The position numbers and the translations under genes were made by a program. The notes beneath the pieces are model-generated. The model was not told the DNA's origin. It ran no database searches and was given only the letters and a program-made list of their open reading frames with translations. A DNA stretch of 64,000 nt from positions 9,016 through 73,015 of the forward strand of contig JAYTOR010000089.1 of the NCBI GenBank assembly GCA_043747685.1. The letters run 5' to 3'. This stretch comes from JANXUF01 sp043747685 (GTDB taxonomy: Bacteria; Actinomycetota; Acidimicrobiia; Acidimicrobiales; Ilumatobacteraceae). This document shows positions 1-9,050 of the stretch, piece by piece (within the stretch, counting starts at the first letter, position 1; the number at the start of each line of letters is the position of its first letter).

Positions 1-812
1 GGTGTCACGATCACAACGTGCGTGCCCGCCGATCCGGAAACCAAGGGCGGTGTCGAGCGCACCGTCCAGATCGCCAAAGCGGATCTGGTCCCGACCGACA
101 CCAACCTGCGCGACAACTACGCCACGTGGGCCGAGCTCGTCGAGGCGTGCGCCGCGTTCATGGCCAAGGTCAACACACGCGAGCACCGGGTCACCCGCCG
201 AGCGCCGGCGGTGATGCTCGCCGAGGAACAGGCCCGCCTGCATCGGCTCCCGGACGCAGCGTTCACGGCGGCGTTCGGGGAGACCCGCAAAGTGTCGTGG
301 ACGTCAACGATCTCCTTCGGTGGTGTGACGTATTCGGTTCCGCACACCGTCGCCGATCAGGTCGTGTGGGTCCGCGTCGACGGCGACGAGATCGTCGCCG
401 CCCACATCCCCGCCACGGGCGCGGTCGAGGTCGCTCGCCATGCGTTGTCGACGCCGGGGAACTCGAGCATCGACGACGCCCACTACCCGCCACGCCCTGC
501 CGGCGCGCTCGCCCGCCACCCAAGGCCGCAAACGCGGCGGAGGCCGAGTTCTTGGCCCTCGGTGACGGGGCACGGATGTGGCTCGTCGAAGCTGCTGCGG
601 CTGGCACGTCGAGGGTGAAGGTGAAGATGGCTGAAGCTGTTCAGCTCTCCCGGTTACATGGCGTCGAAAGGGTCGATTGGGCGCTCGGTCACGCCGCCAC
701 GTTCGAACGATTCGCCGACGGCGACACCGCCTCGATCATCGCAGCACACCCGGTCGGGCAACGACGACGCGCGGACGAGGATTATTCGATGCAACCATCC
801 ACGCGCGCCTGA
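1..812 (+). pseudogene. istA: IS21-family transposase IstA, C-terminal part, frameshifted
   Basis: This is the C-terminal part of an IS21 IstA transposase; the 5' end lies outside the window. Near the left edge the motif DPETKGGVER carries the last acidic residue of the DDE integrase core, followed by the usual AFMAKVNTREH and APAVMLAEE stretches. The reading starts in frame 1 and is good to about position 515. The expected C-terminus (AANAAEAEFLALG, then KMAEAVQLSRLHG) continues in frame 3 to the TGA at 810-812. A single frameshift around 511-527 therefore breaks the gene. No intact istB or terminal inverted repeat is visible, so this is a non-functional IS remnant. Confidence 0.85.
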
Positions 813-835
813 GCGAACTTCGGGGAGGCCGCGTC

Positions 836-898
836 ATGACCGCCACGACCGTACCGTTACGACTAATGCCGACACAGGGGACGGCTACGGATGGGTGA
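836..898 (+). pseudogene. Possible truncated start of istB
   Basis: A short reading frame beginning MTATTVPLRLMPTQ follows istA by 23 bases and has a Shine-Dalgarno-like GGGGAGG just upstream. This is where the helper ATPase gene istB begins in IS21 elements. It stops after 20 codons and no Walker motif follows, so at most it is the broken 5' tip of istB. The assignment rests on position and the opening residues only. Confidence 0.3.
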
Positions 899-2537
899 GG
901 GCGCCTCGGGCGGACGGGCGGACGGGCGGGCGGTGTCGAGGGTCTCGCCGGACGTGGTCCGCAGCTTTTGCTCACGGGTGACGTCGGGCGGGGATGTCGT
1001 CGATCGGCTGACGTGGGCTGGGTCGGTTCCTCAGGTGCAAGGCATTGCTCCTCGGGTGCGGATCGGTACACGTCGATGGTTCAACCTGCTCTGGTTGCTG
1101 CCGATTGGGTTCGTCGGCCTGATCGTCGCTGTGGCCATCGCGAGCGGGCTGCGCAACATGCCGTCGGTGGGGCGGTTCATTGTCCGCTATCCCGGCACGA
1201 GCGAGCCACCGAGTACCGGACTTCCGCCGTGGGTCGGAATCCAGCACTTCTTCAACGTGTTCCTGCTGATCTTCATCATCAGGTCTGGGGTGCAGATCCT
1301 CAGCGATCATCCTCGGTTGTACTGGACGAGGCACAGCACTCCCGGCAAGGACTGGTTCCGCGTTTAGAAGCCGGTCCCCAGCGACCCGTTGTGGACGGCC
1401 AAGCAGGACTCGATCAGTCTGCCGGGCCAGGTTGGTCTGCCGGGGCCGAGGCATTCCATCGGCCTCGCCCGGTGGTGGCATCTCGGCACGAACGCGCTGT
1501 GGCTGCTCAACGGGCTCGTGTTCTACGTCTTGCTGCTTACCACTGGCCAGTGGTAAGCAGCCGTCCCCGCGAGCTGGGCGGTGTTCCCGAACGCGTTGTC
1601 GCTACTGATCCAGTACCTGTCGCTGGACTGGCCGACCGACCAGGGCTGGGTCGCATACAACGGTTTGCAACTGCTCGCCTACTTCATCACCGTGTTCGTT
1701 GCTGCACCGCTCGCGCTGATCACCGGGCTCGGCATGTCACCCGCACTCTAGACCCGCTTCAGCGGGTGAGCAGGCTGCTGAGCATCCAGACGGCACGATC
1801 TCTGCACTTCATCGTGCTGGTCTGGTTCCTCGTCTTCATCGTGATGCACGTGACGTTCGTCTTCGCTACCGGACTGCTGCACAACCTCAACCACGTCTAT
1901 GCAGCCCCGCGACGACGGCAGCACCTCTTCGAACATGTCGATTCAACCCCGGGGGAGTACACCGACATCGACATCTCGCCGTACTTCTGGCACAACGGAG
2001 AGTATCCCGACTCAGACGAGTACAAGGCGCTCTTCGATTCCAACTTCGCGAACTATCGGTTGCGGATCCAACGGTCTCGTCGCCAACCCGATGGACCTCT
2101 CCCTCGCCGAGTTGCGCGCGCTCCCGTACCACGAGCAAATCACCCAACACTTCTGCATCCAAGGGTGGTCTGGGATCGCGAAGTGGGGAGGGGTATCGAT
2201 GCAGACGATTATCGAGTTGGTGAAACCAGCACCGGCGGCCAAGTGGGTCGTCTTCTACTCGCTCGGCGACGGCGCGGACGAGGGTGTGTACTACGACGCA
2301 CTCCCGATCGAGCAGATGGGCTACCAGCTGACGATGCTCGCATACGACATGAACGGCGAGCCACTGCCGTTCGGTCATGGCGCTCCCCTGCGGCTGCGCA
2401 ACGAGGTCCAGCTCAGGTTCAAGCAAGTCAAGTGGATCAAGGGTGTGGAGTTCGCCGCCGACTTCGCCGAGATCGGCGGCGGTTACGGCGGCTACAACGA
2501 GGACCACGAATTCTTTGGCTACCGGCAGTCGATCTAG
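891..2537 (+). pseudogene. Decayed cytochrome b / molybdopterin (sulfite oxidase-type) oxidoreductase
   Basis: The N-terminal half reads as a membrane cytochrome b-like domain (RRWFNLLWLLPIGFVGLIV, then WVGIQHFFNVFLLIFIIRSG). The C-terminal half reads as a sulfite-oxidase/MsrP-type Moco domain with the cofactor cysteine in QHFCIQGWSGIAKWGGV and a clean end EFFGYRQSI. Homologous sequence continues across in-frame stops at 1365 (TAG), 1554 (TAA) and 1749 (TAG). It shifts from frame 3 to frame 2 near 1750 and back to frame 3 near 2070. The segment around 1900-1960 looks shortened, which suggests an internal deletion. The amino-acid sequence between lesions is well kept, so the decay looks recent. 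The true start is not clear. Confidence 0.8.
1532..1561. repeat. 30-bp perfect palindrome
   Basis: The arm GCTGCTTACCACTGG is followed directly by its exact reverse complement, centred between 1546 and 1547, with no loop. It lies inside the broken cytochrome b region and supplies the TAA stop at 1554-1556. Confidence 0.9.
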
Positions 2538-2538
2538 C

Positions 2539-3084
2539 TCAGTCGATCGGTAGTGCTGGCGGGGCCCCGATGTCATAGACGAGCATCTCGTCGACACGGC
2601 GAACGCCGCCGGTCAGAGCATGGCGGGTGAGACGACCATCGTGCATGACGTGGGTGACCTCGACGCTGTGCACGAGCACGAGGTGATCGGCGAGCAAGCG
2701 ACGGTGGCATCGCCACCAAAGCGACTCGCTGCACATCACGGCTGACGGCTCGCTCGTGGCGAGAGCCAACAGCTGATCGACGCCGTCGCGAAACGAGTCT
2801 GTCTCCATGTAGTCGGCGTAGGCGCGGAACGCGGCGTTGCGCAGTGCGACATGTTTCGATCCGGCCATCGGACGCCGCCGCCCGCCCAGCTCGGGCACCC
2901 AGACGTAGCCGATTCCTGCGTCTGGTACCCACCGCTGCATCTGCTCACGGCCGAACTGCGGGTTGCGGCGACTGCCCGGGAAGGAACGCACATCCACGAC
3001 ACGAACGACATTGGCCCCGTCGAGCAACGAGATGAACGCGTCGGCGGCGAGCGTCCCGTGTCCGATGGTGCACAGCTCATTCAC
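2539..3084 (-). CDS. DUF488 family protein
   Basis: This 181-residue protein has the family landmarks: the opening CTIGHGTLAADAFISLL, the basic VVDVRSFPGSRRNPQF stretch, the glycine/arginine-rich ELGGRRRPM, and CSESLWWRCHRRLLADHL, the conserved cysteine/histidine motif near the C-terminus. Length is usual for the family. The biochemical role of DUF488 proteins is not established. The gene converges on the decayed molybdoenzyme and ends one base from it. It is one of the few intact frames in this eroded region. Confidence 0.85.
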   Translation of the reverse strand: MNELCTIGHGTLAADAFISLLDGANVVRVVDVRSFPGSRRNPQFGREQMQRWVPDAGIGYVWVPELGGRRRPMAGSKHVALRNAAFRAYADYMETDSFRDGVDQLLALATSEPSAVMCSESLWWRCHRRLLADHLVLVHSVEVTHVMHDGRLTRHALTGGVRRVDEMLVYDIGAPPALPID

Positions 3085-3798
3085 AGGCGCGTGGTCAGAG
3101 ATCCGAAGCGCACGAGATCAGCGTAGTTTCGTTGCTTCCCGTACGACTTCAGGCAGATGGACCGGGCCGCACACGAGCCGTCCCGGCGAAGACGTGAGGC
3201 TTGGCCCACGCTGACGCCCGCACGTTGAGCGAGGCGGGCAGGGGGGTTCAGTCGTTTATTCGTGGTGCTGCTCAGGGTGCAGATGCCTCCTGCTAATTTC
3301 GACGTTGGCGCGCTCGTGAGCGACCTGGACCGGCTGGCATGCGTTACAGCCGGCTTCTCCGTGCTGCTCGCTATGGCCTCGATCACGTCTGCCAGTTTCT
3401 CCGATGACCGGACGGCCGCGACGGCCGGGACCCATCGTGGCGACATGGCCACCATCACGTTCGACTTATAGGACGCAGGGAGGGCACCGCGATCACCACA
3501 GGGCATCGAGATCGCGAAGAGGATCGACTCGTCGCCGGGATCGCTGGCCACTCGAAGCGGTACATCTCGTTCACATGACGTCCTCCGGAGCGGCCCAGTA
3601 GGAACACCTGTCACAGCGCAGCCCGCCATCGTCGACCGCGAGCTGCTCGACCCAAACGGCATCGTGCAGCTGTCGCATCCGCTCGACGAGCGTGCCCATC
3701 GGCCCAGTCACAGACGACCCTAACGTGTAGCGCCGTCGTAGTGACGCCACGGATGGATCTCGTCGCGCAGCCAGACCGGTAACGCCCGCTGGACGTGT
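3085..3798. other. Region without a confident gene, probably decayed coding sequence
   Basis: The minus strand shows protein-like pieces in different frames: ALPVWLRDEIHPWRHYDG near 3730-3790, a CxxC-containing piece at 3571-3699, and SNVMVAMSPRWVPAVAAV near 3390-3470. None forms a recognisable complete protein and the frames do not connect. I read this as eroded coding sequence between alkA and the DUF488 gene. Confidence 0.4.
3571..3699 (-). CDS. Small hypothetical protein with CxxC
   Basis: A 42-codon frame starting MGTLVERMRQLHDAVW and ending CDRCSYWAAPEDVM carries one CxxC pair, compatible with a half zinc-binding knuckle. Codon use resembles real coding sequence, but there is no clear ribosome binding site and the frame may be the tail of a larger broken gene. 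No family is recognised. Confidence 0.25.
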   Translation of the reverse strand: MGTLVERMRQLHDAVWVEQLAVDDGGLRCDRCSYWAAPEDVM

Positions 3799-4746
3799 TC
3801 AGATCTCGAGAGCACCTCGCTCGACGAGGCCGTCGAGGAGGAGATGAAAGTAGACCATGCCTGCGTAGGGATACCACGGTGCAAGGATCGCAAGGATCTC
3901 CGCATAGCTCGGTGGAGCGGGGAGACTCAGGAATTGTTGGAGTTTGTTGCGGGCCCCTACATCGTCGCCCGGGAAGACCTCGAGGCGTCCGAGGCCCCGA
4001 AGCAGGACGTACTCGGCCGACCAGCGGCCAATGCCGTGCAAGCGTTGCAGGTTCCGGGTCGCGCCTTCTCGACTCATCAGATCGAGCTCGTCCAGGTCCA
4101 ACCCGCCGGATGAGACAATGCCGGCGAGGCCGATCAGATACCGGGCCTTGCTCGCGCTGAAGCCGAGACCGCGGAGGTCGGCTACCGTCACATCTGCGAC
4201 GACACGCGCCTCAGGGAACGCGTACAACGGTCCGCCGGTCGATGGAGCCGGGAGGCCATACGTGTTCGTGAGCCGGTTCAGCAACTCGATACCGACCTCG
4301 AGGGTCAGCTGCTGATTGGCGATCGCGTTGGCCAGGCCTTCGAAGACGGTCGGGAACCGGGGAGGCTTGACCCCGAGAAACCGGTCCTTCAGGACGCGCA
4401 AGTGAGGGTCGGCGTCTGCCAGAGCATAGAAGGGGTTGAGATCGATCCCGAGGCCCAGCAGGCGTTCCACCACACCTTGGATGACACACAGGCGAGTCGG
4501 GGTCAGCTCGATGGACGCCGAAACGGTGACGACCAGGTCGGGAGCGTCGGCTGGACCGATCTGCAGCACCTCGACGGCGATTGGCGCACCGTCGATGATC
4601 AGCGCTCTGCGATAGCGGCCGTCCCAAGTATCCATGCGGTTGCGAGGACGGCGTCGAAGCGCCCAGGCGGTGAGGTCGAGGCGGAACGGCGGCAGCGAAT
4701 GCAGTTCGAACACCGCCTCATGGCACCCGATCGCAGTCACACTCAT
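3799..4746 (-). CDS. DNA-3-methyladenine glycosylase II (AlkA-like, HhH-GPD)
   Basis: Base-excision repair glycosylase removing alkylated purines. The C-terminal two thirds is an HhH-GPD domain: FEGLANAIANQQLTLEVG is the early helix, LQRLHGIGRWSAEYVLLRGLG is close to the helix-hairpin-helix, and the Asp in FPGDDVGAR is in the catalytic position. No FeS cysteine cluster follows, which fits AlkA rather than endonuclease III. I chose the ATG at 4746 because the open frame up to 4923 adds about 59 residues that look unlike the family, whereas the AlkA-like N-terminal fold starts near AVFELHSLPPFRLDL. No ribosome binding site decides the start. Confidence 0.8.
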   Translation of the reverse strand: MSVTAIGCHEAVFELHSLPPFRLDLTAWALRRRPRNRMDTWDGRYRRALIIDGAPIAVEVLQIGPADAPDLVVTVSASIELTPTRLCVIQGVVERLLGLGIDLNPFYALADADPHLRVLKDRFLGVKPPRFPTVFEGLANAIANQQLTLEVGIELLNRLTNTYGLPAPSTGGPLYAFPEARVVADVTVADLRGLGFSASKARYLIGLAGIVSSGGLDLDELDLMSREGATRNLQRLHGIGRWSAEYVLLRGLGRLEVFPGDDVGARNKLQQFLSLPAPPSYAEILAILAPWYPYAGMVYFHLLLDGLVERGALEI

Positions 4747-5106
4747 GGAGCCTACGAGACGCCGCCCGCTCCGCCCGCACCCGGCCTGAACCCCACCGGT
4801 CAGGGACCAGATCCGCTCCGTTGCTAAGCCGACCCCGTATTCGACGGTGTCCGCCTCGGTGTCGATGAGTTCGTGATCTACGCTGACGAAAAGACGAGTA
4901 TCCAGGCCCGCTGCCGTTGCCATCCGACACTGCCGCCGGGTCGTGGACGGCAGGGCTTTCCGTAACGGCCACGGTGCTGTTCACACGTCGGGTTTGCGTC
5001 GAACTCGCAATCAATTTGGTGCTGCGGTGCTCCACGTCACCTCTGGATTGTCCCAGCGTTCGGCTCTTGTCTGGTGATGTCATCGTGTACCTCGGTATCT
5101 CGACGT
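4747..5106. other. Gap between alkA and the integrase remnant
   Basis: I see no gene, RNA or repeat here. Open frames on both strands have arginine- or serine-rich compositions typical of out-of-frame translation of GC-rich DNA. Confidence 0.5.
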
Positions 5107-6288
5107 TCACCAAGCAATGACTGTTCCGGTGCGCTTTGTTGCGCGTTTGCCGCCTCGCCACGATCGTTGCTGCGAAGGACGGCTCGAGTTTGCCGTGCGT
5201 GGATAGCACCGTTGAGCCGAGCTCACGATTCCAGCTTTACGCGGCGGCGGACGTGGTTCTGTTGACGGTTTCAGCTCGACGGCTGGGCGGTTCATCGACT
5301 GGGCTGCGATGGATGCAGTTCGTTGCGGGCGTTTGCCGAGCGAGGCGACGTAGCCGGCAGTCGTGCGGCTATCGGAGTGTCCGATGTGGTGTTGGATATC
5401 GTCGAGTTGAGCGCCATTTGTGTACAGCGCCGTGATCAGCGAACGACGACCGACGTGGGTGCCGAGATGCGCCACGTCGAAACCGAGCGAGGAACCTGTA
5501 CGACGCAGGAGCACGTCCGTCGATGTGCTGACGGCTGACCAACTCCCCGGCAGACGTCGTGAACACCGGATCGACTGGACGCCCCTCGTATATGTGATTC
5601 GGCCACAACGAACCAAGAGCATTTCGTTCAGCCGCTTGCGCCTTCTTCCACGTCGTTAGTTTCGACACTGTCCCAGGAGCGAGGAAGTGGGAGCCGAGAA
5701 CTCCCGACGTCTTGGGTGTGGCCCAAACGCCTTCCCCGTGGCCGCCGAGTACATCACGCAGCGCCGAACTATCGCGACCCCTTCGTCGAGATCAACGTCG
5801 TCCCACGACAAACCGAGTGCCTCCGAAACCCGAAGGCCGCTCGTGAACAGCAGTGCAACGACGGGGCTGTATCGGTGTGTTCCCGTCGTCGAGCAGCCTG
5901 GCAACGTCGGGAGCGAGAACGGTCCCGGTCTTGGGCTGCGCCTTCGGAGCACGGACCTTGGCGCCGGGATTGACCAGAATGATGCCGAGATGACGGGCGA
6001 CGGTTGAAAGCCAAGCGTCGGCGATCTCGCCGACGGTTGTGTTCGCACTGAATCGCATAGCGCGAGGCTGGGCCTCTCCAGCAGCTGCGACTGCCTGGTC
6101 TCTCCGCGTAATCACCAGGTCGCGCGTTCGCGCTTGGACGAAGCGCCGTTTCGAATCCCCGGCAAGGACGTACGACGCCCGCCACTCTCGACGAAATACA
6201 CGGAGCCTTGGCCGTTCGCATTCTTCGCCCGGACCGACACTGCGCCGTCCGCCGAGACGACACGCTTACCATTTGGTCTACGGGGCAT
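5107..6288 (-). pseudogene. Tyrosine recombinase (phage-type integrase), multiply frameshifted
   Basis: An ATG at 6288 with a good AGGAGGG upstream opens MPRRPNGKRVVSADG and NANGQGSVYFVESGG, the usual integrase N-terminus. The frame then changes to MRFSANTTVGEIADAWLSTV, jumps across most of the core-binding domain to GIILVNPGAKVRAPKAQPK, shifts again to PVVALLFTSGLRVSEALGLS (first catalytic Arg), and again to the C-terminal THVGRRSLITALYTNGAQLD and HIGHSDSRTTAGYVASLGKRP with the HxxR-like, His and Tyr positions. At least four frame changes plus an internal deletion make it dead. Homology ends near 5325 although the frame runs to 5107. It sits next to tRNA-Ser, a typical attachment target. Confidence 0.85.
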
Positions 6289-6410
6289 CTGCCCTCCTCA
6301 GGTCGATGGAGGGAGCTATACGCGGTCTCCCATCGCAACCGCCATAGCAACGCTCCAGTTACGTGCGTAGACGGCTCGTGAACGCTAGAACAGAAAACCC
6401 CAGCTCACAG

Positions 6411-6443
6411 GCACCGGTGCTCACCTTTGGTGAACACCGGTGC
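6411..6443 (-). terminator. Hairpin downstream of tRNA-Ser, probable terminator
   Basis: Arms 6411-6425 and 6429-6443 (GCACCGGTG...CACCGGTGC with inner TCACC/GGTGA) pair over 14 of 15 positions around a TTT loop, with one C/A mismatch. On the minus strand it lies 20 bases past the tRNA 3' end and is followed by a short TTTT run about 12 bases on, so the terminator is plausible but the T tract is weak. Confidence 0.55.
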
Positions 6444-6462
6444 ACTGCAAAATACCCATTCG

Positions 6463-6547
6463 CGGAGAGAGTGGGATTTGAACCCACGGTGAGTTGCCCC
6501 ACACACGCTTTCCAGGCGTGCCGATTCGGCCGCTCTCGCATCCCTCC
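6463..6547 (-). tRNA. tRNA-Ser (GGA)
   Basis: The 85-nt gene has a seven-base-pair acceptor stem (GGAGGGA with TCTCTCC), anticodon loop CTGGAAA with anticodon GGA, a class II long variable arm, and a T arm GTGGGTTCAAATCCCAC. CCA is not encoded. Its 3' end faces the integrase remnant, which marks it as the probable integration site of the decayed element at 1-6.4 kb. Confidence 0.95.
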
Positions 6548-6829
6548 GTACGACCCGTTACTCCGAAGAGCGACGCATCAGGTAGCGCGAGAATGGTAAC
6601 GGCCCGCTAGCGTGCTGCACACCTGCGCGAGCAGGGAAATGCAACGCAATGCGTACGAGCGCGACGCCACTCATTCGGGTCTGTCGAGTGTGATGGTGGT
6701 CGGGTCCTGTGCAACGAGCACCCGTGAAACAGGTCAGGGCCTGACGGCAGCAGCCTTCAGCGGTTTCGCTTGTGTGCCGCAGACCGCCTGGCCACTATCA
6801 CCGTCGACAGACCCGCTCGGCGCCCCCAA

Positions 6830-7705
6830 CTACCTCGAGCGTTCCAGCAGTCGCTGCGCTCTGACGGCCAGCGATGGTGCCCCGATGTGCTCGGCGATCG
6901 CCGCGAACTCGTCGGTCGGGCCCTTCCAGTGCCAGTCGTCCACGGTGCCGACGGCGACATCGGTCTCGATCGTGGCGATGCGCCGGAACAGCAGTGCCAG
7001 CTCGAAATCGTTGTGCAGCGTCCTGGCAAGCTTCTCGGCGGCGCGCAGACCGGGAATGTCCCACATCCCCGATGTCGGCGGGATCGCCTCGAGGTGCTCG
7101 TACCGCGCAAGCACGGCAGAGGCGCTCTTCGCTCCCCAACCGGCAAGCCCGGGGAACCCGTCAGCGGTGTCGCCGACGAGTCCGAGATAGTCGGGGATAC
7201 TCGACGGCCCCACCCCGAATTTGGAGATCACTCCTGCTTCATCGACGATCTCCTGCTTGCGCCGGTCGTATTGCACGATACGCGTGCCGCGTACGCACTG
7301 TCCGAGGTCCTTGTCCGGCGTCACGATCAGCGCCTGCGTCACCCGGTCGTCACGCTCAGCCACGAGTGCGGCAGCCCCGAGCGCATCATCGGCCTCGAAC
7401 TCGACCATCGCCCACGTGGTGATACCCATGGCGACGAGCGCCGCCTCCATCGTCGGGATCTGCATCAGCAATTCGTCGTCCATGCCCGAACTCGTCTTGT
7501 AGCCGGGCCACAGGTCGTTGCGGAAGCTCTCGATGATGTGATCGGAGGCGACACCGAGGTGCGTCGCACCCTCTGCGATCAACTGCAACGTCGAACTGAG
7601 CACGCCGACCGTTGCGGCGTACGGCCCGGCGTCGCTGTGGCGCGACACCTGGCCGAAGTGCTGGCGGAACAGTTCGTAGGTGCCGTCGATCAGATGAACC
7701 TTCAT
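6830..7705 (-). CDS. 5'-3' exonuclease (PolI N-terminal/FEN-like)
   Basis: A 291-residue stand-alone flap/5'-3' exonuclease. Metal-binding acidic residues appear in VHLIDGTYELFRQHF, EFEADDALGAAAL, TPDKDLGQCV and VGDTADGFPGL. The following GWGAKSASAVLARYEHLE is the helix-3-turn-helix DNA-binding element. No polymerase domain follows, so this is the separate exonuclease common in actinobacteria. I start at the ATG at 7705 (MKVHLIDGT) rather than four codons upstream because family members begin just before the first catalytic strand. The gene is divergent from the methyltransferase gene at 7782. Confidence 0.87.
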   Translation of the reverse strand: MKVHLIDGTYELFRQHFGQVSRHSDAGPYAATVGVLSSTLQLIAEGATHLGVASDHIIESFRNDLWPGYKTSSGMDDELLMQIPTMEAALVAMGITTWAMVEFEADDALGAAALVAERDDRVTQALIVTPDKDLGQCVRGTRIVQYDRRKQEIVDEAGVISKFGVGPSSIPDYLGLVGDTADGFPGLAGWGAKSASAVLARYEHLEAIPPTSGMWDIPGLRAAEKLARTLHNDFELALLFRRIATIETDVAVGTVDDWHWKGPTDEFAAIAEHIGAPSLAVRAQRLLERSR

Positions 7706-7781
7706 CCCGCGACACATTACTTCCCCAGCACTTCACGCATACCTCGTGCCAGCAGGGGCTGCTCGGCGGTAGCTTCCGTTC

Positions 7782-8987
7782 GTGAGCAGCGCCGTCTTGA
7801 CCGTCCGCACCGATCGCGACCGTTCGCTCCGGCGACGGCACCCGTGGATCTTCAGCGGAGCCGTCGAGCGTGTGCAGGGTTCCGCCGAAGCCGGTGACGT
7901 CGTCGAGGTCCGCACTCCCAAGGGAGAATTCCTTGCCTGGGCGGCGTACAACCCGCACTCACAGATCGTCGCCAGGGTGTGGAGCTTCGATCACGATCGG
8001 GCCGTCGACGAGACGCTCGTTGCCGAACGTATCGAGACAGCTGTCGCCAGGCGCGACGGGATGTGGGCGTCGACGAACTCGGCACGGCTGGTGTTCGCCG
8101 AGAGCGACCTCGTCCCTGGACTGATCGCCGATCGCTACGGCTCCACCGTTGTCATCGAAGTGACTGCAGCGTCGAGCGAGCGGTGGATCGACACGATCAC
8201 GGCAACGCTCGCGCGGCTACCAGGCGTCGAATCGGTCTACGAGCGATCAGACCTCGATGTCCGCTCACGTGAGGGATTGGCGCAGCGCTCGGGTTTGCGA
8301 GCCGGTTCGGAACCGCCGGAGTTCATCGAACTCGTCGAAGGCGGTATCCGCCTGCTCGTCGATGTCCGCAACGGCCACAAGACGGGCTTCTACCTCGACC
8401 AACGCGACAATCGCGAGGTGCTCCGAACGACGGTCGCTCCTGGCGAACGGGTGCTCAACGTCTTCGCATACACCGGCGCCTTCTCCGTCGTCGCTGCGGT
8501 TGCCGGCGCCACCGACGTCGTCGCCATCGACTCGTCAGGGCCGTCGTTGGCCCTCGCCGCGAAGAACCTCGGACTCAACGGCTTCGGTCCAGCGACCACC
8601 GCGACGACCATGCTCGAAGCCGATGCCTTCACCGAACTCCGCACGCTACGTGATCGCGGCGAGCGATTCGACGTGATCATCCTCGACCCGCCAAAACTCG
8701 CCAATTCCTCCAGGCCTGAGCAGTTGAATCGCTCGACCCGGGCCTACAAGGACATCAACCTGCTGGCGTTCAAACTGTTGAGCCCCGGCGGCAGGCTGAT
8801 GACGTTCTCGTGTTCCGGGGCGGTCAGCGACGATCTGTTCCAGAAGGTCGTCGCCGGTGCGGCGCTCGACGCCCAGCGTGAGGCCGTCATCGAACGTCAC
8901 TTGCACCAATCGAGCGACCATCCAATCCACCTCGCCGTACCGGAGACGAGTTACCTCAAGGGCCTCGTCTGCCGCGTCATCGACTGA
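7782..8987 (+). CDS. 23S rRNA m5C methyltransferase, RlmI family
   Basis: SAM-dependent RNA methyltransferase resembling RlmI, which makes m5C1962 in 23S rRNA of E. coli. The N-terminal PUA-like part includes RHPWIFSGAVERV. The Rossmann methyltransferase part carries FYLDQRDNREVL, the SAM-binding NVFAYTGAFSV, acidic AIDSSGPSLALA, the catalytic-loop IILDPPKLANSS and MTFSCSGAVSDD with the second cysteine. At 401 residues it matches the family length. The start is GTG. Specific target base is inferred from the family only. Confidence 0.87.
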   Translation: MSSAVLTVRTDRDRSLRRRHPWIFSGAVERVQGSAEAGDVVEVRTPKGEFLAWAAYNPHSQIVARVWSFDHDRAVDETLVAERIETAVARRDGMWASTNSARLVFAESDLVPGLIADRYGSTVVIEVTAASSERWIDTITATLARLPGVESVYERSDLDVRSREGLAQRSGLRAGSEPPEFIELVEGGIRLLVDVRNGHKTGFYLDQRDNREVLRTTVAPGERVLNVFAYTGAFSVVAAVAGATDVVAIDSSGPSLALAAKNLGLNGFGPATTATTMLEADAFTELRTLRDRGERFDVIILDPPKLANSSRPEQLNRSTRAYKDINLLAFKLLSPGGRLMTFSCSGAVSDDLFQKVVAGAALDAQREAVIERHLHQSSDHPIHLAVPETSYLKGLVCRVID

Positions 8988-9050
8988 CCGGCGTTGCCCA
9001 TGGCTGGTTCCCTGGCCCGGTTTGCTGCCAAGCATGGCGGGTAGGTGGAC

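Noticed and set aside
3262..3471. A 69-residue plus-strand frame
   Set aside because: No ribosome binding site or family similarity; lies in an eroded area where the minus strand gives equally good pieces.
6612..7190. A plus-strand frame upstream of and opposite the exonuclease gene
   Set aside because: Ser/Ala-rich out-of-frame translation; the exonuclease on the other strand has its full set of acidic motifs.
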